Shown here in pieces: positions 16,097-24,517 of a stretch of DNA of 36,216 nucleotides; the first letter of the stretch is position 1, and each line of letters opens with the position of its first letter. The stretch is from CAYXZQ01 sp964469935. Lineage in GTDB: Archaea > Nanobdellota > Nanobdellia > Woesearchaeales > DSVV01. The stretch covers positions 1-36,216 of the forward strand of contig CAYXZQ010000015.1 of NCBI GenBank assembly GCA_964469935.1, written 5' to 3'. The notes beneath the pieces were generated by a model. It ran no database searches and was not told the DNA's origin. It was given only the letters and a program-made list of their open reading frames with translations. The translations under genes and the position numbers were made by a program.

Positions 16097-17283
16097 AAGA
16101 CATCCTCCTCGCGCTTCATCACTTCCCTCCTGACTTCTCAGGCTCGGGTCTCAGGGCGAAAAAATTGTCAGAAAGGATGGCTGATAAGTACGGCTTCAGA
16201 TACAGGATCTTCTGCGAAAGGGCGAGGTTCAGTAGAAGTTATCCGGATGATGCAAAGACGATAACCAGGATCAGGACTTTCAGCGAGCAGGGCATCCTCT
16301 TCCCTTTCTACATGCTGTATGGGGCCCTGAGGTCAGGAATCTTCCTCTGGAGGAGAAGAAAGGAGGTGGGCCACATCCATTTTTTCTCATTCTCCTGGAT
16401 GAACAGGCTGATCATGGCCTACAATACCATCTTTCTCAAGAGAAAGACAATTCTCGAGGTCACTCTGGACGGTTCAGACGACCCGATGTCCCTCCTTGAG
16501 ACTGGGACGAGGAACAGGATGTTGTCGTTCTTCACCCATCCATTACTGAAAAGGATTGACAGGTTCATAGTCGGCTCGCAGCAGAGCGTCGATTCGTGCA
16601 TCAAGGCAGGCATCGATGGCTCAAAGGTCCTGAAGCTTCCCCATCCATGCGAAAAGAAGACATTCGGCAGCATCGGATTCGACAAAAAAGACGAGCTCAA
16701 AAAGAAGCTCGGCCTCCCCGGCAAGTTCATCATGTTCAATGTCGGCAGGATACAGGAGAGGAAGGACCAGGACTTCCTCCTGGACTGCATGATCAGGCTG
16801 GACGATGAGGGTATTGCGCTGGTCCTTGCAGGCCCATATGATGAGAATGACTTATATTATGCACGGCTCAGGGATAAGGCCAGGGAAAAAGGCATAGGGA
16901 AAAGGGTATTTTTCATGGGCCGGAGGGATGACATAGACGAGTTCATGATAGCTTCCGACCTCTTCGTCTTCAGCTCGAGAAGCGAGGGATTTCCGAACGT
17001 GATAGCAGAGTCCATAATGTCCGGGCTTCCGGTCATAACAACTTATTTCGAATGCATCAGCGAGTATATCACCGAGCATACAGGCATCATGATGGATGAG
17101 GATATCGGCAGCCGCAGCACGGCGGTGGACAAATTCAGCGAGGCAATTGGCAAAGTTTTTAAAAAAAAGGTGACCTACGACAGGCAGGAGATAAGGGATT
17201 TCGGCATCAAACACCTGTCGACAGACAGGGTCGATGCCGAATACGACAGGCTTTACAGGGAGCTGGAGCAGGGCAGGGATTAG
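16093..17283 (+). CDS. GT4 family glycosyltransferase
   Basis: 396 aa, overlapping the preceding stop by 4 bp (ATGA). A GT-B fold of the GT4 class is indicated by FNVGRIQERKDQDFLLD in the middle and by GRRDDIDEFMIASDLFVFSSRSEGFPNVIAESIMSGLP near 285-320, which has the E-x7-E nucleotide-sugar binding motif. The N-terminal part (LLALHHFPPDFSGSGLRAKKL) is the acceptor-binding lobe. It should act on the cytoplasmic face of the membrane, adding one sugar to a lipid-linked repeat unit. Donor and linkage cannot be read from sequence. Confidence 0.85.
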   Translation: MKDILLALHHFPPDFSGSGLRAKKLSERMADKYGFRYRIFCERARFSRSYPDDAKTITRIRTFSEQGILFPFYMLYGALRSGIFLWRRRKEVGHIHFFSFSWMNRLIMAYNTIFLKRKTILEVTLDGSDDPMSLLETGTRNRMLSFFTHPLLKRIDRFIVGSQQSVDSCIKAGIDGSKVLKLPHPCEKKTFGSIGFDKKDELKKKLGLPGKFIMFNVGRIQERKDQDFLLDCMIRLDDEGIALVLAGPYDENDLYYARLRDKAREKGIGKRVFFMGRRDDIDEFMIASDLFVFSSRSEGFPNVIAESIMSGLPVITTYFECISEYITEHTGIMMDEDIGSRSTAVDKFSEAIGKVFKKKVTYDRQEIRDFGIKHLSTDRVDAEYDRLYRELEQGRD

Positions 17284-17284
17284 C

Positions 17285-18640
17285 ATGGCAAAGATAAACA
17301 GGAGATACTTCAATCCTTTCATCATATACATAATCCTGATAAACATAGTCCTCATCCTGTTCAGGATCCATACTGGGAATCCCGACCTGTATGCGGGCAA
17401 CCTGCTCAGCCTTGCGATATTCATCGTCATCTTCATATCGCTCCTCGTACTGTTCATCATGAAGAGATACGATTATTTCATCATCATGTGGTTGTCTTTC
17501 TATTTTGTATGCCCTGTGCTCAAGGTGCCGTTCACTCTCATCGGAAGCCTCGGCCTGATAAACGCCGTGTTCATACCTTTGATGCTGATAGTGCTCTTCA
17601 ATCCCAAAAACAGGTTTTACCTGCTGATGCTCCTCATAATCATCGTATCTGTATTCAATCTTGGTGCTGTCGGAGCCAGGATTCTAGTCTCCAGGGCATT
17701 CGAATTCATAGCGCCGTTTTTGTTCTTCTATTTCGCGATGAAGAAATGCAAGGACAGGGAGCTCATACTTTATTCAGCGATCCTGATTGCTGTCATAAAC
17801 ATACCCCTGTCTGTCTACGAGTTCATCCTGCAGCCAGCATGGGGAGTGACAATGGACTGGAGGGGGGCAAGAATCTACGGCAATCTCTTCTGGCCCAATT
17901 CATACACAGTGTACCTTCTGCCCGCCATCATGATACTTTACGCAAGGCTCAGGAAGAGGCTCACCAGGGGCAACCTGCTGGTGATAGCTCTCCTGCTGAT
18001 AATGGACTTCCTGACATTTTCGAGGTCAGGGCTCCTGTGCCTTGCTGTCAGCATAGTGGTGTTTGAGATTGCAGGCAAGGGGCTCTCGAAGATATCGGCA
18101 AAGAAGTTCTTGATGCTGTTCCTGCTGATTGCGGGCATCTTTGTCTATTCAAATGCGATAAACTACCTCAATCCGAGATATACTCCGTCCACTATTTCAG
18201 AGAGGACGGGAATATGGGACACCATCCTGCCTTTCCTGCAGGGCAAGCTGATATTTGGCAACGGCCTTGGCAGCTATGAGCTTTACAGGTCCCAGGTCCT
18301 GCATTCTCTCTCACCGCACAACTCATACCTCATGGTCTTGTTTGAGCTGGGCATCGTCGGGCTTGCTGTGATGCTACTTTTCGTTTTCACCATGTTCAGG
18401 GACCTTTATATCCTGGCAAGGGATGAGACCGGTTTTCCTTTCGGAAGGCTCGGGCTATCCATCTTTTCGGGCATCGTGGTGATATCCCTGGTAGGCGGGG
18501 CTGGATTTGCGCAGGTGGTCTCATTGGATTCATGGGTCGTCATAGGATGCTGCCTGATTCCTGCCGCCGCAGCCGTAGGTGAAAACCTGCATCATCCAGC
18601 CGGTGCAGGGAAAAGACCGGACGAGGGTGAGACAGGATGA
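17285..18640 (+). CDS. Wzy / O-antigen-ligase-like polysaccharide polymerase
   Basis: 451 aa from the ATG at 17285, directly after the preceding stop; an upstream in-frame ATG at 17234 lies within the glycosyltransferase gene and is less likely. It has about ten to twelve membrane helices with two hydrophilic stretches. The second holds HSLSPHNSYLMVLFELGIVG (near 355-375), the hallmark of the Wzy_C/O-antigen ligase family, and RIYGNLFWPNSY lies before it. The family joins lipid-linked units, or attaches glycans to an acceptor, on the outer side of the membrane. Placed with a flippase and a chain-length regulator homolog it most likely polymerises the repeat unit, but protein O-glycan ligase activity is also possible. 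Confidence 0.85.
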   Translation: MAKINRRYFNPFIIYIILINIVLILFRIHTGNPDLYAGNLLSLAIFIVIFISLLVLFIMKRYDYFIIMWLSFYFVCPVLKVPFTLIGSLGLINAVFIPLMLIVLFNPKNRFYLLMLLIIIVSVFNLGAVGARILVSRAFEFIAPFLFFYFAMKKCKDRELILYSAILIAVINIPLSVYEFILQPAWGVTMDWRGARIYGNLFWPNSYTVYLLPAIMILYARLRKRLTRGNLLVIALLLIMDFLTFSRSGLLCLAVSIVVFEIAGKGLSKISAKKFLMLFLLIAGIFVYSNAINYLNPRYTPSTISERTGIWDTILPFLQGKLIFGNGLGSYELYRSQVLHSLSPHNSYLMVLFELGIVGLAVMLLFVFTMFRDLYILARDETGFPFGRLGLSIFSGIVVISLVGGAGFAQVVSLDSWVVIGCCLIPAAAAVGENLHHPAGAGKRPDEGETG

Positions 18641-19782
18641 AAAAGATCACCATACTATTCATCCTCCCCCAGACCCAGCAGGGCGGTGCCGAGACGCAGA
18701 TGCTCTACCTTCTGAAGGGGCTTGACAGGAAAGTGTTCAGGGTCTGCCTGGGGCTCCTCTACAATAACCATGAGATGCAGAAAGAGTACGAGTCAGTCCC
18801 CGACCTGGAGATAGTCAACTTCAGGAAGAGCGGCAAGCTGGACATGTCGGTGTTTTTCAGGATTGCAAGGTTCGCAAAGGATAATCACGTGGACATCATC
18901 CAGTCATTCATGGGAAATCATCATTCCTACCTGCCGGCGATGATTGCGCGAAAACCGTTCTCCATGGGCGGGATAAGGAGGACGTTTAGCAACAACTCAT
19001 CCGTCTGGGGAAAGTTCAAGGAGATAAGCCTGCCTGGCATGCTGACGAGGCTCAGGAGGATAGTGCTGATATCCAATAATTACACTGTAAAGGAGACTTA
19101 TGTCAGGAAAGGCTATCCTGAGCAGGATGTCAAGGTCATACCCAACGGGATAGATTATAATATATTTTCAAAAGGTGACAGGAAGAAGGCACAGAAGGAA
19201 TTCGGTCTTGAAGGACGTTTCGTGCTCGGCATAGTATCGAGGCTCATCAGGAGCAAGAACCACCTTGACCTTATAGAAAATTTTTCCGAAATAAGGCTCA
19301 ACAGGAAAGACGCAGCACTCCTGATAGTCGGAGACGGCCCGTTCAGGAAAGCTCTTGAAGCAAGGGTCCGGGCAAAGGGGCTTGAAGAGGATATCATCTT
19401 TGCAGGGAACAGGAAAGACATACCAGACCTGCTGTCTGCAATGGACATATTCGTCTTCCCGTCCCAGCACGATGAAGGATGGCCGAACGTCATAGGCGAG
19501 GCAATGTCAGCCGGACTTCCCGTGCTTACCTATCCTTCCGGGGACATCGACAGGATAATCACGAACAGGGTTGATGGGGTCATAGTATCCCCTCCCTTTG
19601 AGAACTTCATGGCGGAGCTGAAGGGCCTTTTGTCAGAGCCTGGCAAGAGGAAGAAGCTGGGCGAAAGCGCAAAAAAGACCATCAGAAAGCGTTTTTCAGT
19701 CAAAAACATGGTCCGGTCATATGAAGCCATGTACAGATCCCTGGCCAGGGAGAAAAAGGCGGTGAAGGGAAGCAAAAGATGA
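18637..19782 (+). CDS. GT4 family glycosyltransferase
   Basis: 381 aa, start overlapping the polymerase stop (ATGA). GT4 landmarks are LPQTQQGGAETQMLYLLKGL at the N-terminus, GIVSRLIRSKNHLDLIENF in the middle, and AMDIFVFPSQHDEGWPNVIGEAMSAGLPV with the E-x7-E motif. A cytoplasmic enzyme that extends the lipid-linked repeat unit; substrate unknown. Confidence 0.85.
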   Translation: MKKITILFILPQTQQGGAETQMLYLLKGLDRKVFRVCLGLLYNNHEMQKEYESVPDLEIVNFRKSGKLDMSVFFRIARFAKDNHVDIIQSFMGNHHSYLPAMIARKPFSMGGIRRTFSNNSSVWGKFKEISLPGMLTRLRRIVLISNNYTVKETYVRKGYPEQDVKVIPNGIDYNIFSKGDRKKAQKEFGLEGRFVLGIVSRLIRSKNHLDLIENFSEIRLNRKDAALLIVGDGPFRKALEARVRAKGLEEDIIFAGNRKDIPDLLSAMDIFVFPSQHDEGWPNVIGEAMSAGLPVLTYPSGDIDRIITNRVDGVIVSPPFENFMAELKGLLSEPGKRKKLGESAKKTIRKRFSVKNMVRSYEAMYRSLAREKKAVKGSKR

Positions 19783-21047
19783 GGATACTGATAATTAATT
19801 CGCGGTATTTCCTCTCAGCAGGGCCCGAAAAGTACATGTTCGGGTTGATTGAAGTCCTTGAGAGGCACGGCCATGAGGTTATCCCGTTCTCTGTCAGGAA
19901 CTCACATAATGTGAGGACCAAGTATGAGAAGTATTTTGCTGAGCCGATCGGAGGTGGCGACAAGGTCTTCTACAGCGAATACAAGAAAGGCCCGAGGACA
20001 ATCATGCAGATGCTAGGCAGGGAGTTCTATTCAATCCATGTCAAGAGGAAGCTGGACAGTCTGATCAAAGAGACAAAACCCGATATCGCTTATGTCCTGC
20101 ATCATTACAACAAGCTCTCTCCGAGCGTCATTGACGCCTGCAGGAACAACGGGATTCCCGTCGTGATGCGGCTGTCGGATTTTTTCCTTGTCTGCCCGGA
20201 GAGCCATTTCTACCGCGACGGTGGAGTCTGCGAGGAATGTGCCAAGCATTCCCTCTTCAGGGCTGTCAGGCACAGGTGTGTCAAGGGTTCGCTTGTCCTC
20301 TCCACGATAAAGGCCCTGGCCCTCAAGTTCCACAGGATCATAGGCATATATGGAAAGGTCGACTATGTAGTGATACAGTCAAGGTTCACCATAGGCAAGA
20401 TGAAGAAAGGTGTCAGCCCAGGGAAAATAATATACAATCCGACGTTCGTGATGAAGACAGAGGAATACAACGACAGGCTTGGGGATTACCTTCTACATGT
20501 CGGCAGGATAGAGGAGCAGAAAGGCATAATCCATGCGATAAAGGCTGTCCAGGGAACTTCGTACACCCTGAAGATTGTTGGGAGCTCCAGCAATAACTAT
20601 GATGATGATCTCAAGCGTTATGTCAAAGACCGCAATATTGACAATGTGGAGTTTTTGGGCCCGAAGTATGGTGAAGAGCTGGCTGCGCTCTACAAGGGCT
20701 GCAGGGCAGTGGTCATCCCTGCAATATGGTATGAGAACATGCCGAATGTCGCGCTCGAGGCGATGATGTACAGCAGGCCGATAATCGCATCTGCGCTAGG
20801 CTCGCTCGGTGAGATGGTCAGGGACGGCTACAACGGCCTATTGTTCAGGGCAGGAGATCCGGTCCAGCTCAGGGAGAAGATAGAGATGGTCTACGGAGAT
20901 GAAGAACTCTGCAGGAGACTTGGGAAGAACTCCTACGACGAGACAGAAGGAAAGTACAGCCCAGAAAAGCATTATGAGGTGCTTATTGGCGGGTTTTCTA
21001 GGGCATTATCCGGGAACAGGAAAAGAATGGAACATAAGGGGTATTAA
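19779..21047 (+). CDS. GT4 family glycosyltransferase with a cysteine cluster
   Basis: 422 aa, start overlapping the previous stop (ATGA). It has the GT4 pattern (LLHVGRIEEQKGIIHAI, YENMPNVALEAMMYSRPI). Residues about 135-165 carry LVCPESHFYRDGGVCEEC followed by RHRC, a cysteine cluster seen in one group of GT4 enzymes, which could bind a metal. It presumably adds another sugar to the lipid-linked unit. Confidence 0.85.
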   Translation: MRILIINSRYFLSAGPEKYMFGLIEVLERHGHEVIPFSVRNSHNVRTKYEKYFAEPIGGGDKVFYSEYKKGPRTIMQMLGREFYSIHVKRKLDSLIKETKPDIAYVLHHYNKLSPSVIDACRNNGIPVVMRLSDFFLVCPESHFYRDGGVCEECAKHSLFRAVRHRCVKGSLVLSTIKALALKFHRIIGIYGKVDYVVIQSRFTIGKMKKGVSPGKIIYNPTFVMKTEEYNDRLGDYLLHVGRIEEQKGIIHAIKAVQGTSYTLKIVGSSSNNYDDDLKRYVKDRNIDNVEFLGPKYGEELAALYKGCRAVVIPAIWYENMPNVALEAMMYSRPIIASALGSLGEMVRDGYNGLLFRAGDPVQLREKIEMVYGDEELCRRLGKNSYDETEGKYSPEKHYEVLIGGFSRALSGNRKRMEHKGY

Positions 21048-21063
21048 AACAGCGGGAAATAAG

Positions 21064-22407
21064 ATGGACAGGCTGACACCGATGCAAAGATTGTTCGGAA
21101 AGATACTCATACCCCTCTCGTATAAGCTGAAAGGCGATCTCAGGTACATGTACTACGGCAAATTCAAAAAGAACCTCAGGAAGTCCAGGCAGCAGACCAA
21201 GGACACTCAGCTGAAAAAGATAAGGAAGCTTGTCCGCCATGCTTATAAGACTACTCCTTATTACAGGGAGCTCCTTGACAATAGCGGCATTAGGCCTGAG
21301 GATATCAGGACCATAGAAGACTTCAAGAGGATACCTCCGCTCGGAAAGAGGGTCGTGCTATCCAACCTGGACAGGCTCAAGAGCTCCGGAAACTACAGGC
21401 TGGTACCGCATTTCTCAGGAGGCTCTACAGGGAACAAGGTCAAGATATACAAGGACAAGAGATACCATGAGATGTCATACGGCGCATGGCTGAGGGATTT
21501 CTACACCATCGGCATCCTGCCGGGATACAAGTCGGCATGGATATGGGGTGATGAGTTCAGGCACAAGCCGTTGCTGAGTAGGATCTTCAACTGGATATCA
21601 TTCAGGATGAACAGGCGCATCCTCTTCGACGTGAACAGGTACACAGATGAACAGGTGGTGGAATGGTTCAAAAAGAAGTTCAACAGGTTCCGTCCTGATT
21701 TCATCTACGGGTACGCAGGGATAATCTACGACATGGCAAAGATAATCAAGGAGAGGAAGATCAAGATCGTCCCTGTTAAGAAGATCATAACGACATCAGA
21801 GAGGCTGGAGAACCGGGAATTCATAGAGGAGGTCTTCGGATGCAAGGTGCTCGACCATTACGGCTCGACAGAGGTCACCACGGTCGCTATCGAGGATGAG
21901 GATTATGTGATGCATTCCTCGGATGATTTTGTATTTGTCGAGCTCGACACGAACGGCGAGATACTCCTCACCCCTCTTGAGAGCTTCGGCATGCCGCTTC
22001 TCAGGTACAGGTGCGGGGACATAGGTATAAGGCTGGAGGAGAAGTACGGGAAGGAGAAGACACCGTTCGGCCGTTTCCAGATCAAGGTCGGCAGGACATA
22101 TGAGGTTCTCCTCAACAGGAATCGGGAGAAGGTCACCGGAGGGCTCATCAAGTTCCGTATCGAGAAGGAGGACCTGGCGATAAGGGAGTTCCAGCTGGTG
22201 CAGAAATCACTGGAGCATGTCGAGCTCAATATCGTGCAGGATGTGTTCACCAAGAAGGAGGCGGTCCTCAGGCTTGCTGAGATAGCCAAGGAAGAGCTGG
22301 GCTGCACAAGGGTTGATGTGAATTACATGAAGAAATTCCCGGTCGAGCCGAACGGTAAGAGGATTGCCTTCAAGTGCGAGGTAAACAAAGAGGATATTGA
22401 CAGATGA
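21064..22407 (+). CDS. PaaK/CapK-like adenylate-forming enzyme
   Basis: 447 aa from ATG 21064, 16 bp after the previous gene; an upstream ATG at 20899 would overlap that gene by about 150 bp and adds residues unlike the family. Motifs of the phenylacetate-CoA-ligase-like family are clear: SGGSTGNKVKIYKD (P-loop-like, adenylate-forming), DHYGSTEVTTVA and MPLLRYRCGDIG. The N-terminal helical part (LRKLVRHAYKTTPYYRELL) is typical of CapK. Such proteins are common in capsule and EPS loci, where they are thought to activate a carboxylic acid for attachment to the glycan or to a sugar. With the AsnB-like protein upstream, they could together build an acyl- or amino-acyl-decorated sugar. Substrate unknown. 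Confidence 0.82.
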   Translation: MDRLTPMQRLFGKILIPLSYKLKGDLRYMYYGKFKKNLRKSRQQTKDTQLKKIRKLVRHAYKTTPYYRELLDNSGIRPEDIRTIEDFKRIPPLGKRVVLSNLDRLKSSGNYRLVPHFSGGSTGNKVKIYKDKRYHEMSYGAWLRDFYTIGILPGYKSAWIWGDEFRHKPLLSRIFNWISFRMNRRILFDVNRYTDEQVVEWFKKKFNRFRPDFIYGYAGIIYDMAKIIKERKIKIVPVKKIITTSERLENREFIEEVFGCKVLDHYGSTEVTTVAIEDEDYVMHSSDDFVFVELDTNGEILLTPLESFGMPLLRYRCGDIGIRLEEKYGKEKTPFGRFQIKVGRTYEVLLNRNREKVTGGLIKFRIEKEDLAIREFQLVQKSLEHVELNIVQDVFTKKEAVLRLAEIAKEELGCTRVDVNYMKKFPVEPNGKRIAFKCEVNKEDIDR

Positions 22408-23552
22408 GCTCGAAAAAGGATAAGGGGAAGCTGAGGATTGCCATGATAGGACTGAGAGGAATACCCGCGAAATCCGGCGGTGTGGAGCACGTGGTGGAGA
22501 ACCTGTCCCCTCTCCTGGTAAAGCTCGGAGCCGAGGTGACTGTCTACTGCAGGACACCCTACTGCAAAGAGAGGCCCAGGGATTGGAAGGGCGTGAGGCT
22601 AAGGTATCTGCCGACGATAAATACCAAGCATTTTGAGGCCATCATGCATACTGTCCTCTGCACATTGGATTCTCTGTTCAGGAAGTATGACATAGTGCAT
22701 TACCACGCGATGGGAAATTCCCTGCTGTCCTTTGCACCCAGGTTCTTCGGGAAGAAGACCGTGGTGACTCTTCACGGACTGGACTATGAGAGGGAAAAAT
22801 GGGGCCTCGTCGCATCCATATACCTAAAGATTTGCGAAAGGCTCATAACGATGTTTCCGAACAGGGTCATATCTGTTTCAAAGAAGATAAAAGAGCATTA
22901 CCTGAAGGAATTCAAAAAGGAGGTCGAGTTCATACCGAACGGTGTTGAGGTCCACGGTTCCAGGAAGCTCTCAGCACTCAAAAAGCATCTGCTCCAGAGG
23001 GAAGGTTACATCCTTTTTTTAAGCAGGATAGTGCCTGAGAAAGGTGTCCATTTCCTTGTCGAGGCATTCAGGAAGGTCGATACTGACCAGAAGCTCGTGA
23101 TTGTAGGGGATACGACCCATACAGAGAAATATCTTGAAGAGCTTCTGGAGCTCTCAAAGGGAGACAGCAGGATTATATTTACAGGCCCGCTCTACGGCAA
23201 TGACAAGTATGAGGCTTTCAGCAATGCGTCGCTGTTCGTCCTTCCGTCCACAATAGAGGGCATGCCCATAGTGCTGCTCGAGGCTATGAGTTTCGGGCTC
23301 TGCCCGCTCGTGAGCGACATAAGAGAGAATATGGACGTAATCGAGGACAGGTACGGCTTCTCATTCAGGTCCAGGGATGTCTCAGACCTGAAAAAGCAGC
23401 TCGAAAGTCTCATGGCAAGCCCGGAGCTGAGGAAGAAGACAGGGGCATCTGCAAGGGATATGGTGATGAAGAGGTACAGATGGGAGGCTGTGGCAGAGGA
23501 GACCTTTGCCCTGTACAAAGACATCGCCAAAAAGAAGGTGAAGCCAAAATGA
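22404..23552 (+). CDS. GT4 family glycosyltransferase
   Basis: 382 aa, start overlapping the PaaK-like stop (ATGA). The N-terminus IAMIGLRGIPAKSGGVEHVVENL is the classic Gly-rich acceptor loop of GT4 enzymes; LSRIVPEKGVHFLVEAF and PSTIEGMPIVLLEAMSFGLCP follow, the latter with E-x7-E. A cytoplasmic sugar transfer onto the lipid-linked repeat unit is expected. Its 3' end overlaps the archaeosortase start, so translation of the two is coupled. Confidence 0.87.
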   Translation: MSSKKDKGKLRIAMIGLRGIPAKSGGVEHVVENLSPLLVKLGAEVTVYCRTPYCKERPRDWKGVRLRYLPTINTKHFEAIMHTVLCTLDSLFRKYDIVHYHAMGNSLLSFAPRFFGKKTVVTLHGLDYEREKWGLVASIYLKICERLITMFPNRVISVSKKIKEHYLKEFKKEVEFIPNGVEVHGSRKLSALKKHLLQREGYILFLSRIVPEKGVHFLVEAFRKVDTDQKLVIVGDTTHTEKYLEELLELSKGDSRIIFTGPLYGNDKYEAFSNASLFVLPSTIEGMPIVLLEAMSFGLCPLVSDIRENMDVIEDRYGFSFRSRDVSDLKKQLESLMASPELRKKTGASARDMVMKRYRWEAVAEETFALYKDIAKKKVKPK

Positions 23553-24505
23553 AGCGGTTCCAGGACAATTTCAAAAAATTCCTGCTGAAGCTTGTAATCC
23601 TCGGTGCAGTGGTCTTTCTCAGCCGCGCCCTATTCCAGTTCCCTATTGAATACCTCGGCTTCGACATATTCAAGCAGACCTACGCAAACAGGGTATTCAG
23701 CAAGGTAGATGCCATGAAGGTCCTCGCGCTTGTGGGCCTCTTCTTCGCATTGTTCTACAGGAAGAGGATCGAGAAGATATCTCATCCAAGGCCTGACCTG
23801 AAGAGGTTCGCACTATTCCTTATAGCCGGGCTCGCATCCATATGTATATATTATATAGTTCGGGGCTCGACAAATTATTACGGGATTACAAGCGGACCCA
23901 TGATGTACCTTGGCTGGGCTGCAATATTTGTCCTGCTCCTGCTCGCATTATTTCTCTACACCCTGGCGGTGTTCGGCACAGGATACGTCAAGGAGCTTTA
24001 CAGTTCGTTCCGGGACGAGTTCCTGCTTGCAGGTGCTGCATCCGTCGTCCTCTACAATCTTCTCGTCTTCTTCCAGAACCAATGGTATGCCATATCAAGC
24101 ACAGTCGCATATATATTATATCTTATGCTCTCACGCTTCTTCGAGGTCGGCTATTTCATCGGCCAGGGCGCCCCTGTCCTCGAGGTCAGGGGGTTTGCTG
24201 TGAATATCGGCGCCCCGTGCTCAGGCATAGATTCCATGCTCCTCTTCTTCTCGTTCTTTACAGCCCTGTTCGCGCTCGACTACAGGAGGCTGAAAAAGAA
24301 GCTTTACATGCTTCTCTTCCTCGTCGGGCTCTTGGGCGTGTTCTTTGTCAATGTCCTTCGGCTTTTCCTGCTGATTGTCGCCGGCGTCTATGTATCGCCT
24401 GACTTTGCAGTCGGGCTCTTCCACACCAACGCAGGATGGATATTCTTTTTATTCTATTTCCTGGCTTACTACTGGCTTATCAGAAGATTTATATATGTTT
24501 CCTGA
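23549..24505 (+). CDS. Archaeosortase (exosortase/archaeosortase family transpeptidase)
   Basis: 318 aa from the ATG at 23549, overlapping the previous stop (ATGA); an ATG at 23480 lies inside the glycosyltransferase gene. About eight membrane helices. The three catalytic residues of the family can be seen in order: Cys224 in GAPCSGIDSM, Arg271 in VNVLRLFLL and His292 in FHTNAGWIFF. By family knowledge the enzyme cuts C-terminal sorting signals of the PEF/PGF/PEP type and joins the protein to a membrane lipid or glycan on the outer face. The gene sits inside the polysaccharide operon, as exosortases do in bacterial EPS loci. A likely substrate with a VPEF tail is encoded 1.7 kb downstream. 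Which archaeosortase class it belongs to is not clear. Confidence 0.9.
   Translation: MKRFQDNFKKFLLKLVILGAVVFLSRALFQFPIEYLGFDIFKQTYANRVFSKVDAMKVLALVGLFFALFYRKRIEKISHPRPDLKRFALFLIAGLASICIYYIVRGSTNYYGITSGPMMYLGWAAIFVLLLLALFLYTLAVFGTGYVKELYSSFRDEFLLAGAASVVLYNLLVFFQNQWYAISSTVAYILYLMLSRFFEVGYFIGQGAPVLEVRGFAVNIGAPCSGIDSMLLFFSFFTALFALDYRRLKKKLYMLLFLVGLLGVFFVNVLRLFLLIVAGVYVSPDFAVGLFHTNAGWIFFLFYFLAYYWLIRRFIYVS
24488..24495 (+). promoter_or_regulatory. Internal TATA box for the sugar transferase gene
   Basis: TTTATATA, within the last codons of the archaeosortase gene, is centred 26-27 bp before the ATG at 24518, the leaderless distance. The same TTTATATATG string occurs at 25964 and 26093, suggesting that the sugar transferase and the secreted substrate share promoter type. 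Confidence 0.5.
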
Positions 24506-24517
24506 TATTGATACTGT

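Noticed and set aside
20899..21063. Upstream ATG of the PaaK-like gene
   Set aside because: It would overlap the previous glycosyltransferase by about 150 bp and adds residues that do not fit the family; ATG 21064 is the natural start.
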